This document shows positions 1 through 7,730 of a DNA stretch of 54,880 nucleotides, piece by piece. Numbering within the stretch: the first letter of the stretch is position 1; every line of letters starts with the position of its first letter. Made by a program: the position numbers and the translations under genes. Origin of the DNA: Pantoea sp. 1.19 (lineage in GTDB: Bacteria > Pseudomonadota > Gammaproteobacteria > Enterobacterales > Enterobacteriaceae); assembly GCF_001922585.1 (NCBI RefSeq), contig NZ_MRBS01000011.1, forward strand, positions 1 to 54,880, read 5' to 3'. The notes under the pieces were generated by a model. The model had not been told where the DNA came from, made no database searches, and saw only the letters and a program-made list of their open reading frames with translations.

Positions 1-218
1 AGGTCAGCAAACATCTGTTTAAGACGCCTATTTTCATCTTCCAGGTCTTTAATTTTCTTGATATCAGAAGCTTCCATTCCGCCATATTTCGCTTTCCAGT
101 TGTAATAGCTGGCTTCTGAAATAGCTGCCTCACGGCAGACATCTTTCACCGTTCGACCGGCTTCAACAGACTTCAAAACGGCGATAATCTGGTGCTCAGT
201 AAATCGGGCTTTACGCAT
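1..218 (-). CDS. IS3-family transposase OrfA, N-terminal part (cut by window edge)
   Basis: Reading leftward from ATG at 218, preceded by GGAGATCGTT, the first 72 residues begin MRKARFTEHQIIAVLKSVEA. They form the helix-turn-helix of IS3-type OrfA (residues about 8 to 50, including VKDVCREAAISEASYYNWK), followed by the start of the leucine-zipper helix DLEDENRRLKQMF. OrfA binds the element ends and is normally joined to OrfB by a programmed frameshift. The gene leaves the window at position 1, so its integrity cannot be judged. This piece is in frame and undamaged. Confidence 0.8.
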   Translation of the reverse strand, partial: MRKARFTEHQIIAVLKSVEAGRTVKDVCREAAISEASYYNWKAKYGGMEASDIKKIKDLEDENRRLKQMFAD

Positions 219-291
219 AACGATCTCCTTCTGGGGACATATTCAGTATGTCGGAAGATCTCTAAAAGTGAATGGTTCTTTTTGCAGGGAT

Positions 292-692
292 ACTTACAAA
301 TGCAGCCCCGGATGACAAAAAATATTGTCCTGAATGCACTTCTGATGGCGGTGTGGCGACGTAATCCTCAAAAACAGGTGCTGGTTCATTCTGATCAGGG
401 TAGTCAGTACACAAGCTATGAGTGGCAGTCGTTTCTGAAATCACACGGCCTGGAGGGCAGCATGAGCCGTCGCGGTAACTGTCACGATAATGCGGTTGCA
501 GAAAGCTTTTTTCAGCTGCTGAAACGTGAGCGGATAAAGAAAAAGATCTACAGAACACGAGAAGAAGCCCGTAGCGATATTTTTGATTACATCGAAATGT
601 TTTATAACAGTAAGCGTCGGCATGGTTCGAGCGAGCAGATGCCACCGGCTGAATATGAAAACCTATATTATCAACGGCTCAGAAGTGTCTAG
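292..692 (+). pseudogene. IS3-family transposase OrfB, C-terminal remnant
   Basis: From about MQPRMTKNIVL onward the reading frame matches the catalytic rve domain of IS3 OrfB. It holds a DDE aspartate in LVHSDQGSQYTS, the glutamate in NAVAESFFQLLKRE and the usual end MPPAEYENLYYQRLRSV. The N-terminal two thirds (HTH_21 region and first catalytic aspartate) are missing. The residues ahead of about 292 look unrelated to transposase, so the open frame that starts further upstream is fortuitous. It is a 5-prime-truncated relic and cannot encode an active enzyme. Confidence 0.75.
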
Positions 693-709
693 ATTATCCG
701 TGGCGATTC

Positions 710-1196
710 ATAACTCACATCAAGCCGGCTTGAATCGCTAGCACTTCTGTCACCTTTTCTAGTTGGCATACTGGACCAGCTTTCGCTCCGCGCTCAAAGC
801 TAACTGTCAATTTAGCAGGGTATTGGATGCTTTTTTGTCAGACATGGATAAGTAAAATGCAAGTGGTTAGTCAAGAATGCAAATACCGAAATGGACTACT
901 AAAAGTGTTTGAATGTATGCTTTTGTAGTGACATCTTTTCGACCCATCCGTGCAGGCAAGCACTGGATTGTCAACATCCGTAACCAGAAGCCATCAAAGT
1001 AATAATATTGCTCAAAAGACAAGATAGAGGGGAGCTTCAAGGTAAGACATGCTGTTAGCATACCCTTGCATTGGGCCACAAACAATCTCACTGTACCTGC
1101 CACAATTTTGCCACACTCACAACGCGCAAAAATGCACATTCGTGTTAAGAAAAGCAAAACAATGCAACAGTAATTATATGATTTCATTGGAAAAGA
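710..1196. other. Gene-free AT-richer stretch between IS debris and thrW
   Basis: About 490 bases with no convincing gene. Base composition is visibly lower in GC than the flanking core genes. It lies directly off the 3-prime end of tRNA-Thr(CGU), where integrative elements insert, so it may be the edge of a decayed island. The open frames here (for example on the minus strand between 867 and 1187) have no recognisable motif, no good ribosome site and unusual composition. Confidence 0.5.
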
Positions 1197-1272
1197 TGGT
1201 GCCGATAATAGGAGTCGAACCTACGACCTTCGCATTACGAATGCGCTGCTCTACCAACTGAGCTATATCGGC
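1197..1272 (-). tRNA. thrW: tRNA-Thr (anticodon CGU)
   Basis: The reverse complement gives a full cloverleaf of 76 nt: acceptor GCCGATA, D arm with AGCTCAGTTGGTAGAGC, anticodon loop TTCGTAA (CGT), T arm GTAGGTTCGACTCCTA, and an encoded ACCA end. Position next to proA matches thrW of Escherichia coli. thrW is a known attachment site for prophages and islands (CP4-6 in E. coli), and here IS debris and AT-richer DNA lie on its 3-prime side. Confidence 0.95.
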
Positions 1273-1376
1273 GGGGGAAACGGACAAGCGGGTTCACCTT
1301 AGGAAAAACGCGGCGGATCGTCAAGAGGCCAGCGGTGCAAGCGCCGTTTTTGTCACCAGCCGGCTGCGGAGCGGGC

Positions 1377-1574
1377 TCAGCCGCGGGCGTGAATTTCGTC
1401 GTACAGCAGATCGCAGAGGCGGGCGGCATGCTCCGCGCTGGCGCGCAGCATCGCTTTTGCTTCCTCCAGATCCTGCGGTTCTATCTGGCCAACGATGCGC
1501 CAGCCGAGGGCGATATTTTTGGCTTCTTCCAGGCGGGCGGACTGGGATAGTTCCCGGGCAGCGGCGTCAGACAC
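1377..1574 (-). CDS. Small hypothetical protein, 65 aa
   Basis: Not a family I recognise. A GTG start at 1574 sits six bases after AGGAGA. The product begins VSDAAARELSQSARLEEAKN and looks like an alpha-helical soluble protein rich in Ala, Glu, Leu and Arg, with one Cys near the end (ARLCDLLYDEIHARG). The upstream open frame is low-complexity and Arg/Pro-rich, so the coding character begins only at this GTG. It lies between thrW and proA on the same strand as proA, about 380 bases downstream of it. The protein-like composition and good ribosome site support it; the lack of a known homologue limits confidence. Confidence 0.5.
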   Translation of the reverse strand: MSDAAARELSQSARLEEAKNIALGWRIVGQIEPQDLEEAKAMLRASAEHAARLCDLLYDEIHARG

Positions 1575-1954
1575 GGCATTCTCCTGTTGATTACGCGATA
1601 GATCAGCGCGTGATGTCCCATCAACCGGCGGGGAGTGGCAATGGCCCTCACCGGTGCGCGACGTGCGGGCGACGTCTTCTGTTGTTATAAGCTGCCGCGC
1701 GGCTTCAGGTAAAGCTGGATCGACTGCGGAAGTTCTGAAAGTGCAGATTCTCCTGGCAAACCGCGCGCGGCGCGGGGATCCCGCGCCCGCGGATGCGGCA
1801 TCGATAAAAAACGGTCGGTGTGGCAGGGGCGAAATTGCGACTGCCGCAGAGCAGACAACGCGGCGCGGCGAAGGTGCAAACGGGAAAGAATGGCCCTCAG
1901 ACGGATCTGAAAACGGGGCGGGCCCCGTTTGCGTCCGGCTGAGGGCGTGGGGAG

Positions 1955-3211
1955 TCAGGCCCGCAGAGTGTCGTCGCCGTAGCCGATCCATTTGTAGGAG
2001 GTGAGCGCCTCCAGCCCCATCGGGCCGCGCGCGTGTAGCTTCTGGGTGCTGACCGCCACCTCCGCGCCGAGGCCAAACTGCCCCCCGTCGGTGAAGCGGG
2101 TGCTGGCGTTGACGTAGACCGCCGCCGAGTCCACTTCATTGACAAAGCGATCGGCATGACGCGAGGTGCGGGTGAGGATCGCGTCCGAGTGCTGGGTGCC
2201 GTGTTCGCGAATGTGCGCGATGGCCTCGTCCAGGCCGTCAACGACCTTGACGTTCAGGTCCAGCGATAGCCACTCATCGTTGTATTCGGCCGCCAGCACC
2301 GGCGTGACGGTTGCCGGTCCGCCCGCCAGCAGCGGCAGCGCGCGCGGGCAGGCGTGCAGGCGAATGCCCTCCTCCGCCATCTGCGCACTGAGCGCGGGCA
2401 AAAAGGCCGGCGCGATAGCCTGGTGTACCAGCAGCGTTTCGACCGAGTTGCAGGCGCTGGGGCGCTGCTTTTTGGCGTTGACGATCACCGTCAGCGCCGC
2501 CGGGATCTCCGCGCTGTCGTCCACCAGCATGTGGCAGACCCCAATGCCGCCGGTGATCACCGGAATGGTGGACTGCTCACGACACAGCTTGTGCAGCGCC
2601 GCGCCGCCGCGCGGGATCAGCATATCCACGTAGCGATCCAGCTTTAGCAGCGCGGTGACCAGCGCGCGGTCCGGGTTGTCAATGGCCTGGATGGCGGCGG
2701 CCGGCAGACCGTGCGCCTGCAGCGCCTGCTGAATGACCCTGACCGTGGCGGCGTTGGTGCGCCAGGTCTCTTTCCCGCCGCGCAGGATCGCCGCGTTGCC
2801 GGTTTTCAGGCACAGCGCGGCGATGTCGAGGGTGACGTTCGGGCGCGCCTCGTAGATCACGCCAATCACCCCGAGCGGCACGCGGCGGCGCTCGATGCGC
2901 AGGCCGCTGTCCAGCCGCCCGCCGTCAATCACTTCGCCGACCGGATCGCGCAGCCGGCAAACCTGGCGAACGTCGTTGGCGATACCTTTCAGCCGCGCCG
3001 GAGTCAGCGCCAGTCGATCCAGCAGCGCGTCGCTGAGCGCCAGGCGGCGGGCGTCATCCAGATCCTGCTGATTGGCCGCGAGGATCGCCTCGCTCTCCGC
3101 TTCCAGCCGTTCAGCAATGGTGAGCAGCACGGCGTTTTTCTGCGCGCTAGAGAGGGTGGCCAGCTGATGCGAGGCCGCTTTGGCCGCCTGGCCCATGGAT
3201 TCTAATGACAT
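1955..3211 (-). CDS. proA: Glutamate-5-semialdehyde dehydrogenase (gamma-glutamyl phosphate reductase)
   Basis: Second step of proline synthesis: NADPH-dependent reduction of gamma-glutamyl phosphate to glutamate semialdehyde in the cytoplasm. The 418-residue product matches the E. coli length (417). Recognisable blocks are [53 protein letters not shown], the catalytic-cysteine segment [13 protein letters not shown] and the end [19 protein letters not shown]. The start chosen is ATG 3211 (MSLESMG), after AAGGGAAACACG. A longer frame adding eight residues to 3235 would overlap proB and lacks family support. It lies ten bases downstream of proB in the usual proBA operon. Confidence 0.97.
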   Translation of the reverse strand: MSLESMGQAAKAASHQLATLSSAQKNAVLLTIAERLEAESEAILAANQQDLDDARRLALSDALLDRLALTPARLKGIANDVRQVCRLRDPVGEVIDGGRLDSGLRIERRRVPLGVIGVIYEARPNVTLDIAALCLKTGNAAILRGGKETWRTNAATVRVIQQALQAHGLPAAAIQAIDNPDRALVTALLKLDRYVDMLIPRGGAALHKLCREQSTIPVITGGIGVCHMLVDDSAEIPAALTVIVNAKKQRPSACNSVETLLVHQAIAPAFLPALSAQMAEEGIRLHACPRALPLLAGGPATVTPVLAAEYNDEWLSLDLNVKVVDGLDEAIAHIREHGTQHSDAILTRTSRHADRFVNEVDSAAVYVNASTRFTDGGQFGLGAEVAVSTQKLHARGPMGLEALTSYKWIGYGDDTLRA

Positions 3212-3221
3212 CGTGTTTCCC

Positions 3222-4328
3222 TTAGCTGCTGACAATCATGTCGTCGCGGTGGACGGCGACCGGGCCGTATTCGTATCCCAGCATCTCGCCGATCTGCTGA
3301 GAGTGATGTCCGGCAATGCGCCGCAGCGCATCGCTGTTGTAGCGCGAGACGCCCTGCGCCACCGGTCGGCCATTGAGGCCAAGAATGCGGATCACCTCGC
3401 CGCGGGAGAAGTTGCCCTCAACCCGCCGGATGCCTTTTGGCAGCAGCGAGCTGCCGCGCGCCTGAATGGCGGCCAGAGCGCCGTCATCCACGGTGATTTC
3501 ACCGGCCGGTGGGGCGCCAAAAATCCAGCGCTTGCGGTTTTCCAGCGGGCTTTGCTGCGCGTGAAAGCGGGTGCCGACCGCGGCGTTAGCGATCGCGTCG
3601 CCAATGACCCCCGGACGGCTGCCGGCGGCGATGATGGTTTCGATCCCGGCGCGGCAGGCAACGTCGGCGGCCTGCAGCTTGGTGGCCATGCCGCCGGTGC
3701 CGAGGCCGGAGACGCTGTCGCCGGCCAGCGCGCGCAGCGCATCATCCACCGCGTGCACGTCGCTGATCAGCTCGGCGTCGGGATTGCTGCGCGGATCGGC
3801 GGTGTACAGGCCGGGCTGGTCGGTCAGCAGCAGCAGCTTATCGGCACCGGCGAGGATTGCCGCCAGCGCCGACAAGTTGTCGTTGTCGCCAACTTTGATT
3901 TCGGCGGTAGCGACCGCGTCGTTTTCGTTGATGACCGGGACTATCTGATTATCCAGCAGCGCGCGCAGCGTGTCGCGGGCGTTGAGAAAACGCTCGCGAT
4001 CTTCCATATCGGCGCGGGTCAGCAGCATCTGCCCGATGTGGATGCCGTAAATTGAAAACAGCTGCTCCCACAGCTGGATCAGGCGGCTCTGCCCCACCGC
4101 CGCCAGCAGCTGCTTGGAGGCGATAGTCGGTGGCAGTTCCGGGTAGCCGAGGTGCTCACGTCCGGCGGCCATCGCCCCCGAGGTGACAATCACCATCCGA
4201 TGGCCCGCCGCGTGCAGCTGCGCGCACTGACGAACCAGTTCCACAATGTGTGCCCGATTTAACCGCCGTGAACCGCCGGTTAACACACTGGTTCCCAGTT
4301 TTACAACCAGGGTTTGGCTACCGCTCAT
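3222..4328 (-). CDS. proB: Glutamate 5-kinase
   Basis: First, proline-feedback-inhibited step of proline synthesis: ATP phosphorylation of glutamate to gamma-glutamyl phosphate, passed to ProA. 368 residues, as in E. coli (367). The amino-acid kinase domain covers about residues 1-260 ([63 protein letters not shown]). A C-terminal PUA domain runs from about 275 to 360 ([19 protein letters not shown]). First gene of proBA. It reads away from the divergent porin gene, leaving a 238-base regulatory gap. Confidence 0.97.
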   Translation of the reverse strand: MSGSQTLVVKLGTSVLTGGSRRLNRAHIVELVRQCAQLHAAGHRMVIVTSGAMAAGREHLGYPELPPTIASKQLLAAVGQSRLIQLWEQLFSIYGIHIGQMLLTRADMEDRERFLNARDTLRALLDNQIVPVINENDAVATAEIKVGDNDNLSALAAILAGADKLLLLTDQPGLYTADPRSNPDAELISDVHAVDDALRALAGDSVSGLGTGGMATKLQAADVACRAGIETIIAAGSRPGVIGDAIANAAVGTRFHAQQSPLENRKRWIFGAPPAGEITVDDGALAAIQARGSSLLPKGIRRVEGNFSRGEVIRILGLNGRPVAQGVSRYNSDALRRIAGHHSQQIGEMLGYEYGPVAVHRDDMIVSS

Positions 4329-4478
4329 GATGTTCTGCCGTTTCCGTAAAAGTGCAAAAAAGACATTAAATCAGGTGTGAAGAGCGATGCCAACTGTCAC
4401 CGGCGGAAGAGAAGGCAAAAAAGCCGGACGGGGCAATTCGCCGCGGTGGATGTCGGCCTTCACGCCGCTGACGCGAAG

Positions 4479-4512
4479 TTGTCATGAATACGTCATCTGC
4501 GACCGGTAAAAC
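4479..4512 (+). promoter_or_regulatory. Pho box and minus-10 element of the phoE promoter
   Basis: Two 7-bp direct repeats TTGTCAT and ACGTCAT are separated by GAAT (4479-4496), the layout of a PhoB box (consensus CTGTCAT N4 CTGTCAT). Ten bases further on is TAAAAC (4507-4512), a fitting minus-10 hexamer. In PhoB-dependent promoters the box replaces the minus-35, about 10 bp upstream of the minus-10, exactly as here. A lone half site CTGTCAC lies further upstream near 4394. Expression on phosphate starvation through PhoR/PhoB is inferred. Confidence 0.75.
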
Positions 4513-4566
4513 GTTCGTGCTTTCAGACAGTTCTGATAAACCTTTTATGCTTTTTGGGAAAACAAC

Positions 4567-5664
4567 ATGCAACAGCGCGTACTGGCTATTCTGATCCCCC
4601 TGGCGTTTTCCACCGCGGCGCCGGCGGCAGAAATCTATAACAAGAACGGTAACAAACTCGATCTCTACGGCCGCGTTAAGGCCATGCACTACCTGAGCGA
4701 TGATCCGAAGCTGGATGGCGATACGTCCTATATCCGGCTGGGCTTTAAAGGCCAGACCCAGATAAATGAGGTGTTGACTGGTTACGGTCAGTGGGAGTAT
4801 CAGGTCGCCGCCAACGTCGCCGAAAGTCAGGGCAGCACCGGCAGCAAGACCCGCCTCGGCTTTGCCGGACTGAAGGCCGGCGATCTCGGATCCTTCGACT
4901 ACGGCCGTAACTACGGCATCATTTACGATGTGGAAGCCTTTACCGATATGCTGCCGGAGTTCGGCGCTACCGGGTATACCAAAACCGATACCTATATGCT
5001 GACCCGCGCCAACGGCGTCGCGACCTGGCGCAACAATAACTTCTTCGGCCTGGTCGACGGCCTGAAGGTGGCGGTGCAGTATCAGGGCAAAAATGAGAAC
5101 GCGGCGCGCCCCGGCGGCGTCTCCAACGGCGACGGCGCCGGCGTCTCGCTGGCGTATGAGGTGGTCGACGGCCTGAGCGTGGTCGGCGCCTACAGCAGCG
5201 CGAACCGTACGCTGGCACAGAAGCAAGCGGTCTACGGCAAAGGGAATAAAGCCGACGCCTGGGCTACCGGGGTGAAGTACGATAATGACGGGCTGTATCT
5301 CGCCGCCACCTGGGCCGAAACCCGCAATATGAACCCGATCGCCGGCACTGCCAACGTTAACGGCATCAGCACGCCGGTCAGCGGCGTGGCCAATCAGGTC
5401 ACCAACCTTGAGCTGGTGGCGCAGTACCAGTTTGAAGGCGGCCTGCGCCCGTCGCTGGCGTGGGTGAAAACGCGGGCGAAGGACATTGAAAACGGCGTCG
5501 GCGACGCCGTTTTGGCGAAGTTTATCGATATCGCCGCCACCTGGTATTTCAATAAAAACATGTCGGCGTTTGTTGATTACAAACTGAATCAGCTACGCGA
5601 CGATAATCGGCTGGCGCTGGCCAACGATGACGTGGTCGCCGTCGGCCTGGTGTATCAGTTCTGA
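4567..5664 (+). CDS. phoE: Outer membrane phosphoporin PhoE-type trimeric porin
   Basis: General diffusion porin with anion preference, in the outer membrane. A signal peptide of about 20 residues (MQQRVLAILIPLAFSTAAPA) precedes the mature start AEIYNKNGNKLDLYGRVKAM. The constriction-loop motif TDMLPEFGATGY (PEFGG in PhoE/OmpC/OmpF), the block FNKNMSAFVDYKLNQL and the terminal VGLVYQF ending in Phe are all present. 365 residues against about 351 in E. coli PhoE; the surplus is mainly an Asn/Gly-rich external loop around residues 250-275. The Pho box upstream and position next to proB support PhoE rather than OmpC or OmpF. The signal peptide is atypical for PhoE in lacking the usual MKKS start. 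Confidence 0.9.
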   Translation: MQQRVLAILIPLAFSTAAPAAEIYNKNGNKLDLYGRVKAMHYLSDDPKLDGDTSYIRLGFKGQTQINEVLTGYGQWEYQVAANVAESQGSTGSKTRLGFAGLKAGDLGSFDYGRNYGIIYDVEAFTDMLPEFGATGYTKTDTYMLTRANGVATWRNNNFFGLVDGLKVAVQYQGKNENAARPGGVSNGDGAGVSLAYEVVDGLSVVGAYSSANRTLAQKQAVYGKGNKADAWATGVKYDNDGLYLAATWAETRNMNPIAGTANVNGISTPVSGVANQVTNLELVAQYQFEGGLRPSLAWVKTRAKDIENGVGDAVLAKFIDIAATWYFNKNMSAFVDYKLNQLRDDNRLALANDDVVAVGLVYQF

Positions 5665-5671
5665 TCCTGTC

Positions 5672-5702
5672 GGTCGGCGCGACCGCTGCGGGCGCGCCGA
5701 CC
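5672..5702 (+). terminator. Hairpin after phoE without a T tract
   Basis: GGTCGGCGCG (5672-5681) and CGCGCCGACC (5693-5702) form a 10-bp stem with an 11-nt loop, starting eight bases after the porin stop codon. No run of T follows, so it is at best a weak or Rho-assisted terminator or an mRNA 3-prime-end stabiliser. Confidence 0.4.
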
Positions 5703-6769
5703 CCTGACGGCATGCGCTGAATTCGCTGTGCGTTCAGTGCCACCCCGCTCACCGCGTCCGGACACAGCCTGATCCCCTTCGTGCTGCGGGTTGAGGCACG
5801 GAATACGCCCCACAGAACCGGGGCCCCCGCCCTGCCGAATTCCGGGCCGCGAGCAGCGCACGCTGACTGCGAGCGCGCCAGCGGTATGCAGGCGTCGAGC
5901 GGCCCTCTTTTTACCCGACAGGAACAGGTGGCGAACCTCGCCGGCAGCAGACCGGGGCCATGCTAGCCAACACCGGCTGTATGCCCCCCGCGGATCCCGG
6001 TCGTCCGCTGAGAACGCGCGGCGTGGTGATGCTGACGTAGCGGGCAAAGCGCGCCCCTCATCATGATCCGCCCCAGCACGCTGGCGCCGTCGATCTCCGC
6101 CTGAATGCGTCTACCCTGCAGAGCCCGATACTGAATTTGCGCCCCAGCGCACAGCCTGTGTGCCCCAGACCGTAGCCTCTCCATCAGGGGAATTGTCGGG
6201 CGCAGACTCAGCCGCGCTGCCGGCGTGGGGCGGATGTCGGCCGTGCAGATCGCGGTGGGCCGCCAGCACGCCGCAGCAGGCGGTGGCGAAAGAGGGCGCG
6301 ATACGTCGGGCGCAGACTCAGCCGCGCTGCCGGCGTGGGGCGGATGTCGGCCGTGCAGATCGCGGTGGGCCGCCAGCGCGCCGCGGCAGGCGGTGGCGAA
6401 AGAGGGCGCGACACGGCGGGCGCAGACTCAGCCGCGCTGCCGGCGTGGGGCGGATGTCGGCCGTGCAGATCGCGGTGGGCTGCCAGCACGCCGCAGCAGG
6501 CGGTGGTGAAAGAGGGCGCGATACGGCGGGCGCAGTGCGAAGGGCTCCGGTGACGCCCCGCTGGCTGCCGTTAGCAGGCGACTTGGTTGCGGATCGAAGT
6601 GAGCCCCCGCCAACGCCGCCGCGTGGTACGCGGCGCGGCAGTCCCCGCGCGGCGCGCGGCGTGCTGCCGGCTGGCTTCCCGCACGTTAGGCACTGCCCGA
6701 CGCGACTGAGGCCGCTACCCTGATCGCTATCCCCACCCACTTCGTTTCCGTTGATGAAGGATTATCCAT
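5703..6769. other. Very GC-rich gene-free region between porin and carboxymuconolactone-decarboxylase-like gene
   Basis: About 1.07 kb without a credible gene. Several long open frames exist on both strands, but they are Arg/Ala/Pro/Gly-rich, overlap each other in all frames and lack ribosome sites, as expected when stop codons are rare at very high GC. The central part is a 110-bp tandem repeat array, listed separately. The left part may be decayed coding DNA (minus-strand stretch QYRALQGRRIQAEIDGAS near 6110), but I cannot name a parent gene. Confidence 0.6.
6201..6535. repeat. Three tandem copies of a 110-bp repeat plus a stub
   Basis: Copies at 6201-6310, 6311-6420 and 6421-6530 all open with CGCAGACTCAGCCGCGCTGC. 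Copy 1 differs from copy 2 at four positions and from copy 3 at three, so identity exceeds 96 percent. A stub CGCAG follows at 6531. The unit is not a multiple of three, so it cannot keep one reading frame and is not a protein repeat. Inside each unit GCCGCCAG and CTGGCGG-like segments (CCGCC ... GGCGG) could pair as a hairpin. There is no spacer between copies. Confidence 0.9.
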
Positions 6770-7198
6770 ATGCTGCCACGCCTCCCCTATGCCGATCTTT
6801 CCCCCGACGCGTATCAGGGCCTGCTTCTCGCCGATAACGCCCTGCACAACAGCCCGCTGGGCACCACGCTGGTTGCGCTACTCTATCTGCGGGTGTCGCA
6901 GATTAACGGTTGTGCGTATTGTCTGGAGCGGCACGCGCGAACGCTGCGCGCTGACGGCGTCAGTCAGCACAAACTGGACGCGCTGGCCGGCTGGCGGGTG
7001 AGCCCACGCTTTAGCGCGCGCGAGCGCGCCGCCCTGCAGTGGGCGGAGTCGCTGGTGCACATCGCGTACACCCACGCGCCCGACGGCGATTTTGCAACCT
7101 TGCAGCGGCACTTTTCCGATCGCGAAATTAGCGATATCACCCTCGCCGTGGCGCTGATGAGCGCGTTTAACCGGCTGGCCATCGGCATGCGGCAGTGA
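6770..7198 (+). CDS. Carboxymuconolactone decarboxylase family protein (AhpD-like)
   Basis: 142 residues. The core has the alkylhydroperoxidase AhpD-type motif with redox cysteines in NGCAYCLERHARTL (CxxC, with His three residues after the second Cys), followed by the helical half ARERAALQWAESLVHIAYTH and EISDITLAVALMSAFNRLAI. Members act as small peroxidase-like or decarboxylase-like homo-oligomers in the cytoplasm; the substrate here is unknown. ATG 6770 lies eight bases after GAAGGA. It stands alone between the GC-rich repeat region and convergent crl. In E. coli nothing equivalent lies here, so it is a local addition. Confidence 0.8.
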   Translation: MLPRLPYADLSPDAYQGLLLADNALHNSPLGTTLVALLYLRVSQINGCAYCLERHARTLRADGVSQHKLDALAGWRVSPRFSARERAALQWAESLVHIAYTHAPDGDFATLQRHFSDREISDITLAVALMSAFNRLAIGMRQ

Positions 7199-7219
7199 GC
7201 GCTTTCGCCGCGACTGACC

Positions 7220-7248
7220 AAAAAAAAACCTGCACGGCAGTGCAGGTT
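7220..7248 (-). terminator. Intrinsic terminator of crl
   Basis: On the minus strand AACCTGCAC and GTGCAGGTT form a 9-bp stem with a 4-nt loop (TGCC), followed directly by a run of T (A run 7220-7228 on the plus strand). It lies about 20 bases beyond the crl stop codon. The AA/TT end of the stem also makes it usable for the convergent gene ending at 7198. Confidence 0.85.
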
Positions 7249-7269
7249 GGGTCGGATATTCGCCGCGGC

Positions 7270-7671
7270 TCAGGCGCTGAGCGCGATGGGCGCATCGTTG
7301 AAATGCGGCGCCGGTTCCAGCGTCAGCGACTGCTCGGCAAGCAGCGCGGTCAGATTGCGGTGAAAGTTACGCAGCGTCTCTTCGATGCGCTGATTGTTCT
7401 CTTTACCCTTCACCCCCTGCGCTGTCCAGTTTCCGTCTTTATCAAACAGCCCAATGTAATACTCGTAGGTGAAGCGATCGCTGTGTGCTTCCAGCTCCAT
7501 CCACCATCCCCAGAATTCGCGGCTTTCCGGTGCCGGCTTCACATTGACGCATACCGCCAGGCAGTCAAAAAAGAAACGATTATTCTCACACTTCTTTTCA
7601 CGAATATACGGGCCAAGCGCGTTGAATTTTTTCATCAGGCGGCTTTTTGGGTGCCCACTCGGTAACGTCAT
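7270..7671 (-). CDS. crl: Sigma factor-binding protein Crl
   Basis: Cytoplasmic helper that binds sigma-S (RpoS) and promotes its assembly with core RNA polymerase, so boosting stationary-phase and curli genes. 133 residues, same as E. coli. The start [16 protein letters not shown] and the blocks [20 protein letters not shown] and [11 protein letters not shown] are near-identical to the family. ATG 7671 gives the exact family N-terminus. The C-terminal third is more variable, as is usual. Position between porin and frsA matches E. coli. Confidence 0.96.
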   Translation of the reverse strand: MTLPSGHPKSRLMKKFNALGPYIREKKCENNRFFFDCLAVCVNVKPAPESREFWGWWMELEAHSDRFTYEYYIGLFDKDGNWTAQGVKGKENNQRIEETLRNFHRNLTALLAEQSLTLEPAPHFNDAPIALSA

Positions 7672-7730
7672 GTTTTAACCTCCGTTAGTCAGCTGTTAGT
7701 TGTAACAAACTCCCGAAAAAGCGCCAACCC

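Larger units (their letters stand above)
1..709. mobile_element. IS3-family insertion sequence debris, two opposed fragments
   Basis: Two pieces of an IS3-group element lie in opposite orientation. On the minus strand an orfA start and its upstream end (TG end near 245) run off the left edge of the window. On the plus strand the last third of an orfB transposase runs to 692, followed by a terminal sequence reaching a CA end near 709. The protein pieces look like the ISEhe3 type known from Pantoea and Erwinia. That family name is recognition from memory. No intact orfA-orfB pair is present in the window, so either one copy continues to the left and the other is a relic, or the pair arose by inversion. 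Confidence 0.7.

Noticed and set aside
867..1187. 106-aa minus-strand frame near thrW
   Set aside because: No ribosome site, no motif, Cys/Tyr-rich text typical of AT-rich non-coding DNA.
1377..1991. A single 204-aa protein reading through the whole minus-strand frame
   Set aside because: Only the last 65 codons have protein-like composition and a ribosome site; the upstream part is low-complexity.
2166..4055. Long frames opposite proA and proB
   Set aside because: They are mirror images of high-GC coding sequence, with His/Arg/Ala-rich text and no motifs, while proA and proB are unmistakable.
6201..6535. CRISPR array
   Set aside because: Copies are 110 bp and directly joined, with no unique spacers and no cas genes in the window.
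6160..6740. Long open frames on both strands across the 110-bp repeats, looking like a repeat protein
   Set aside because: The unit length is not divisible by three, so each copy is read in a different frame. The composition is Arg/Ala/Gly-rich and there is no ribosome site; the frames exist because stop codons are rare at this GC.
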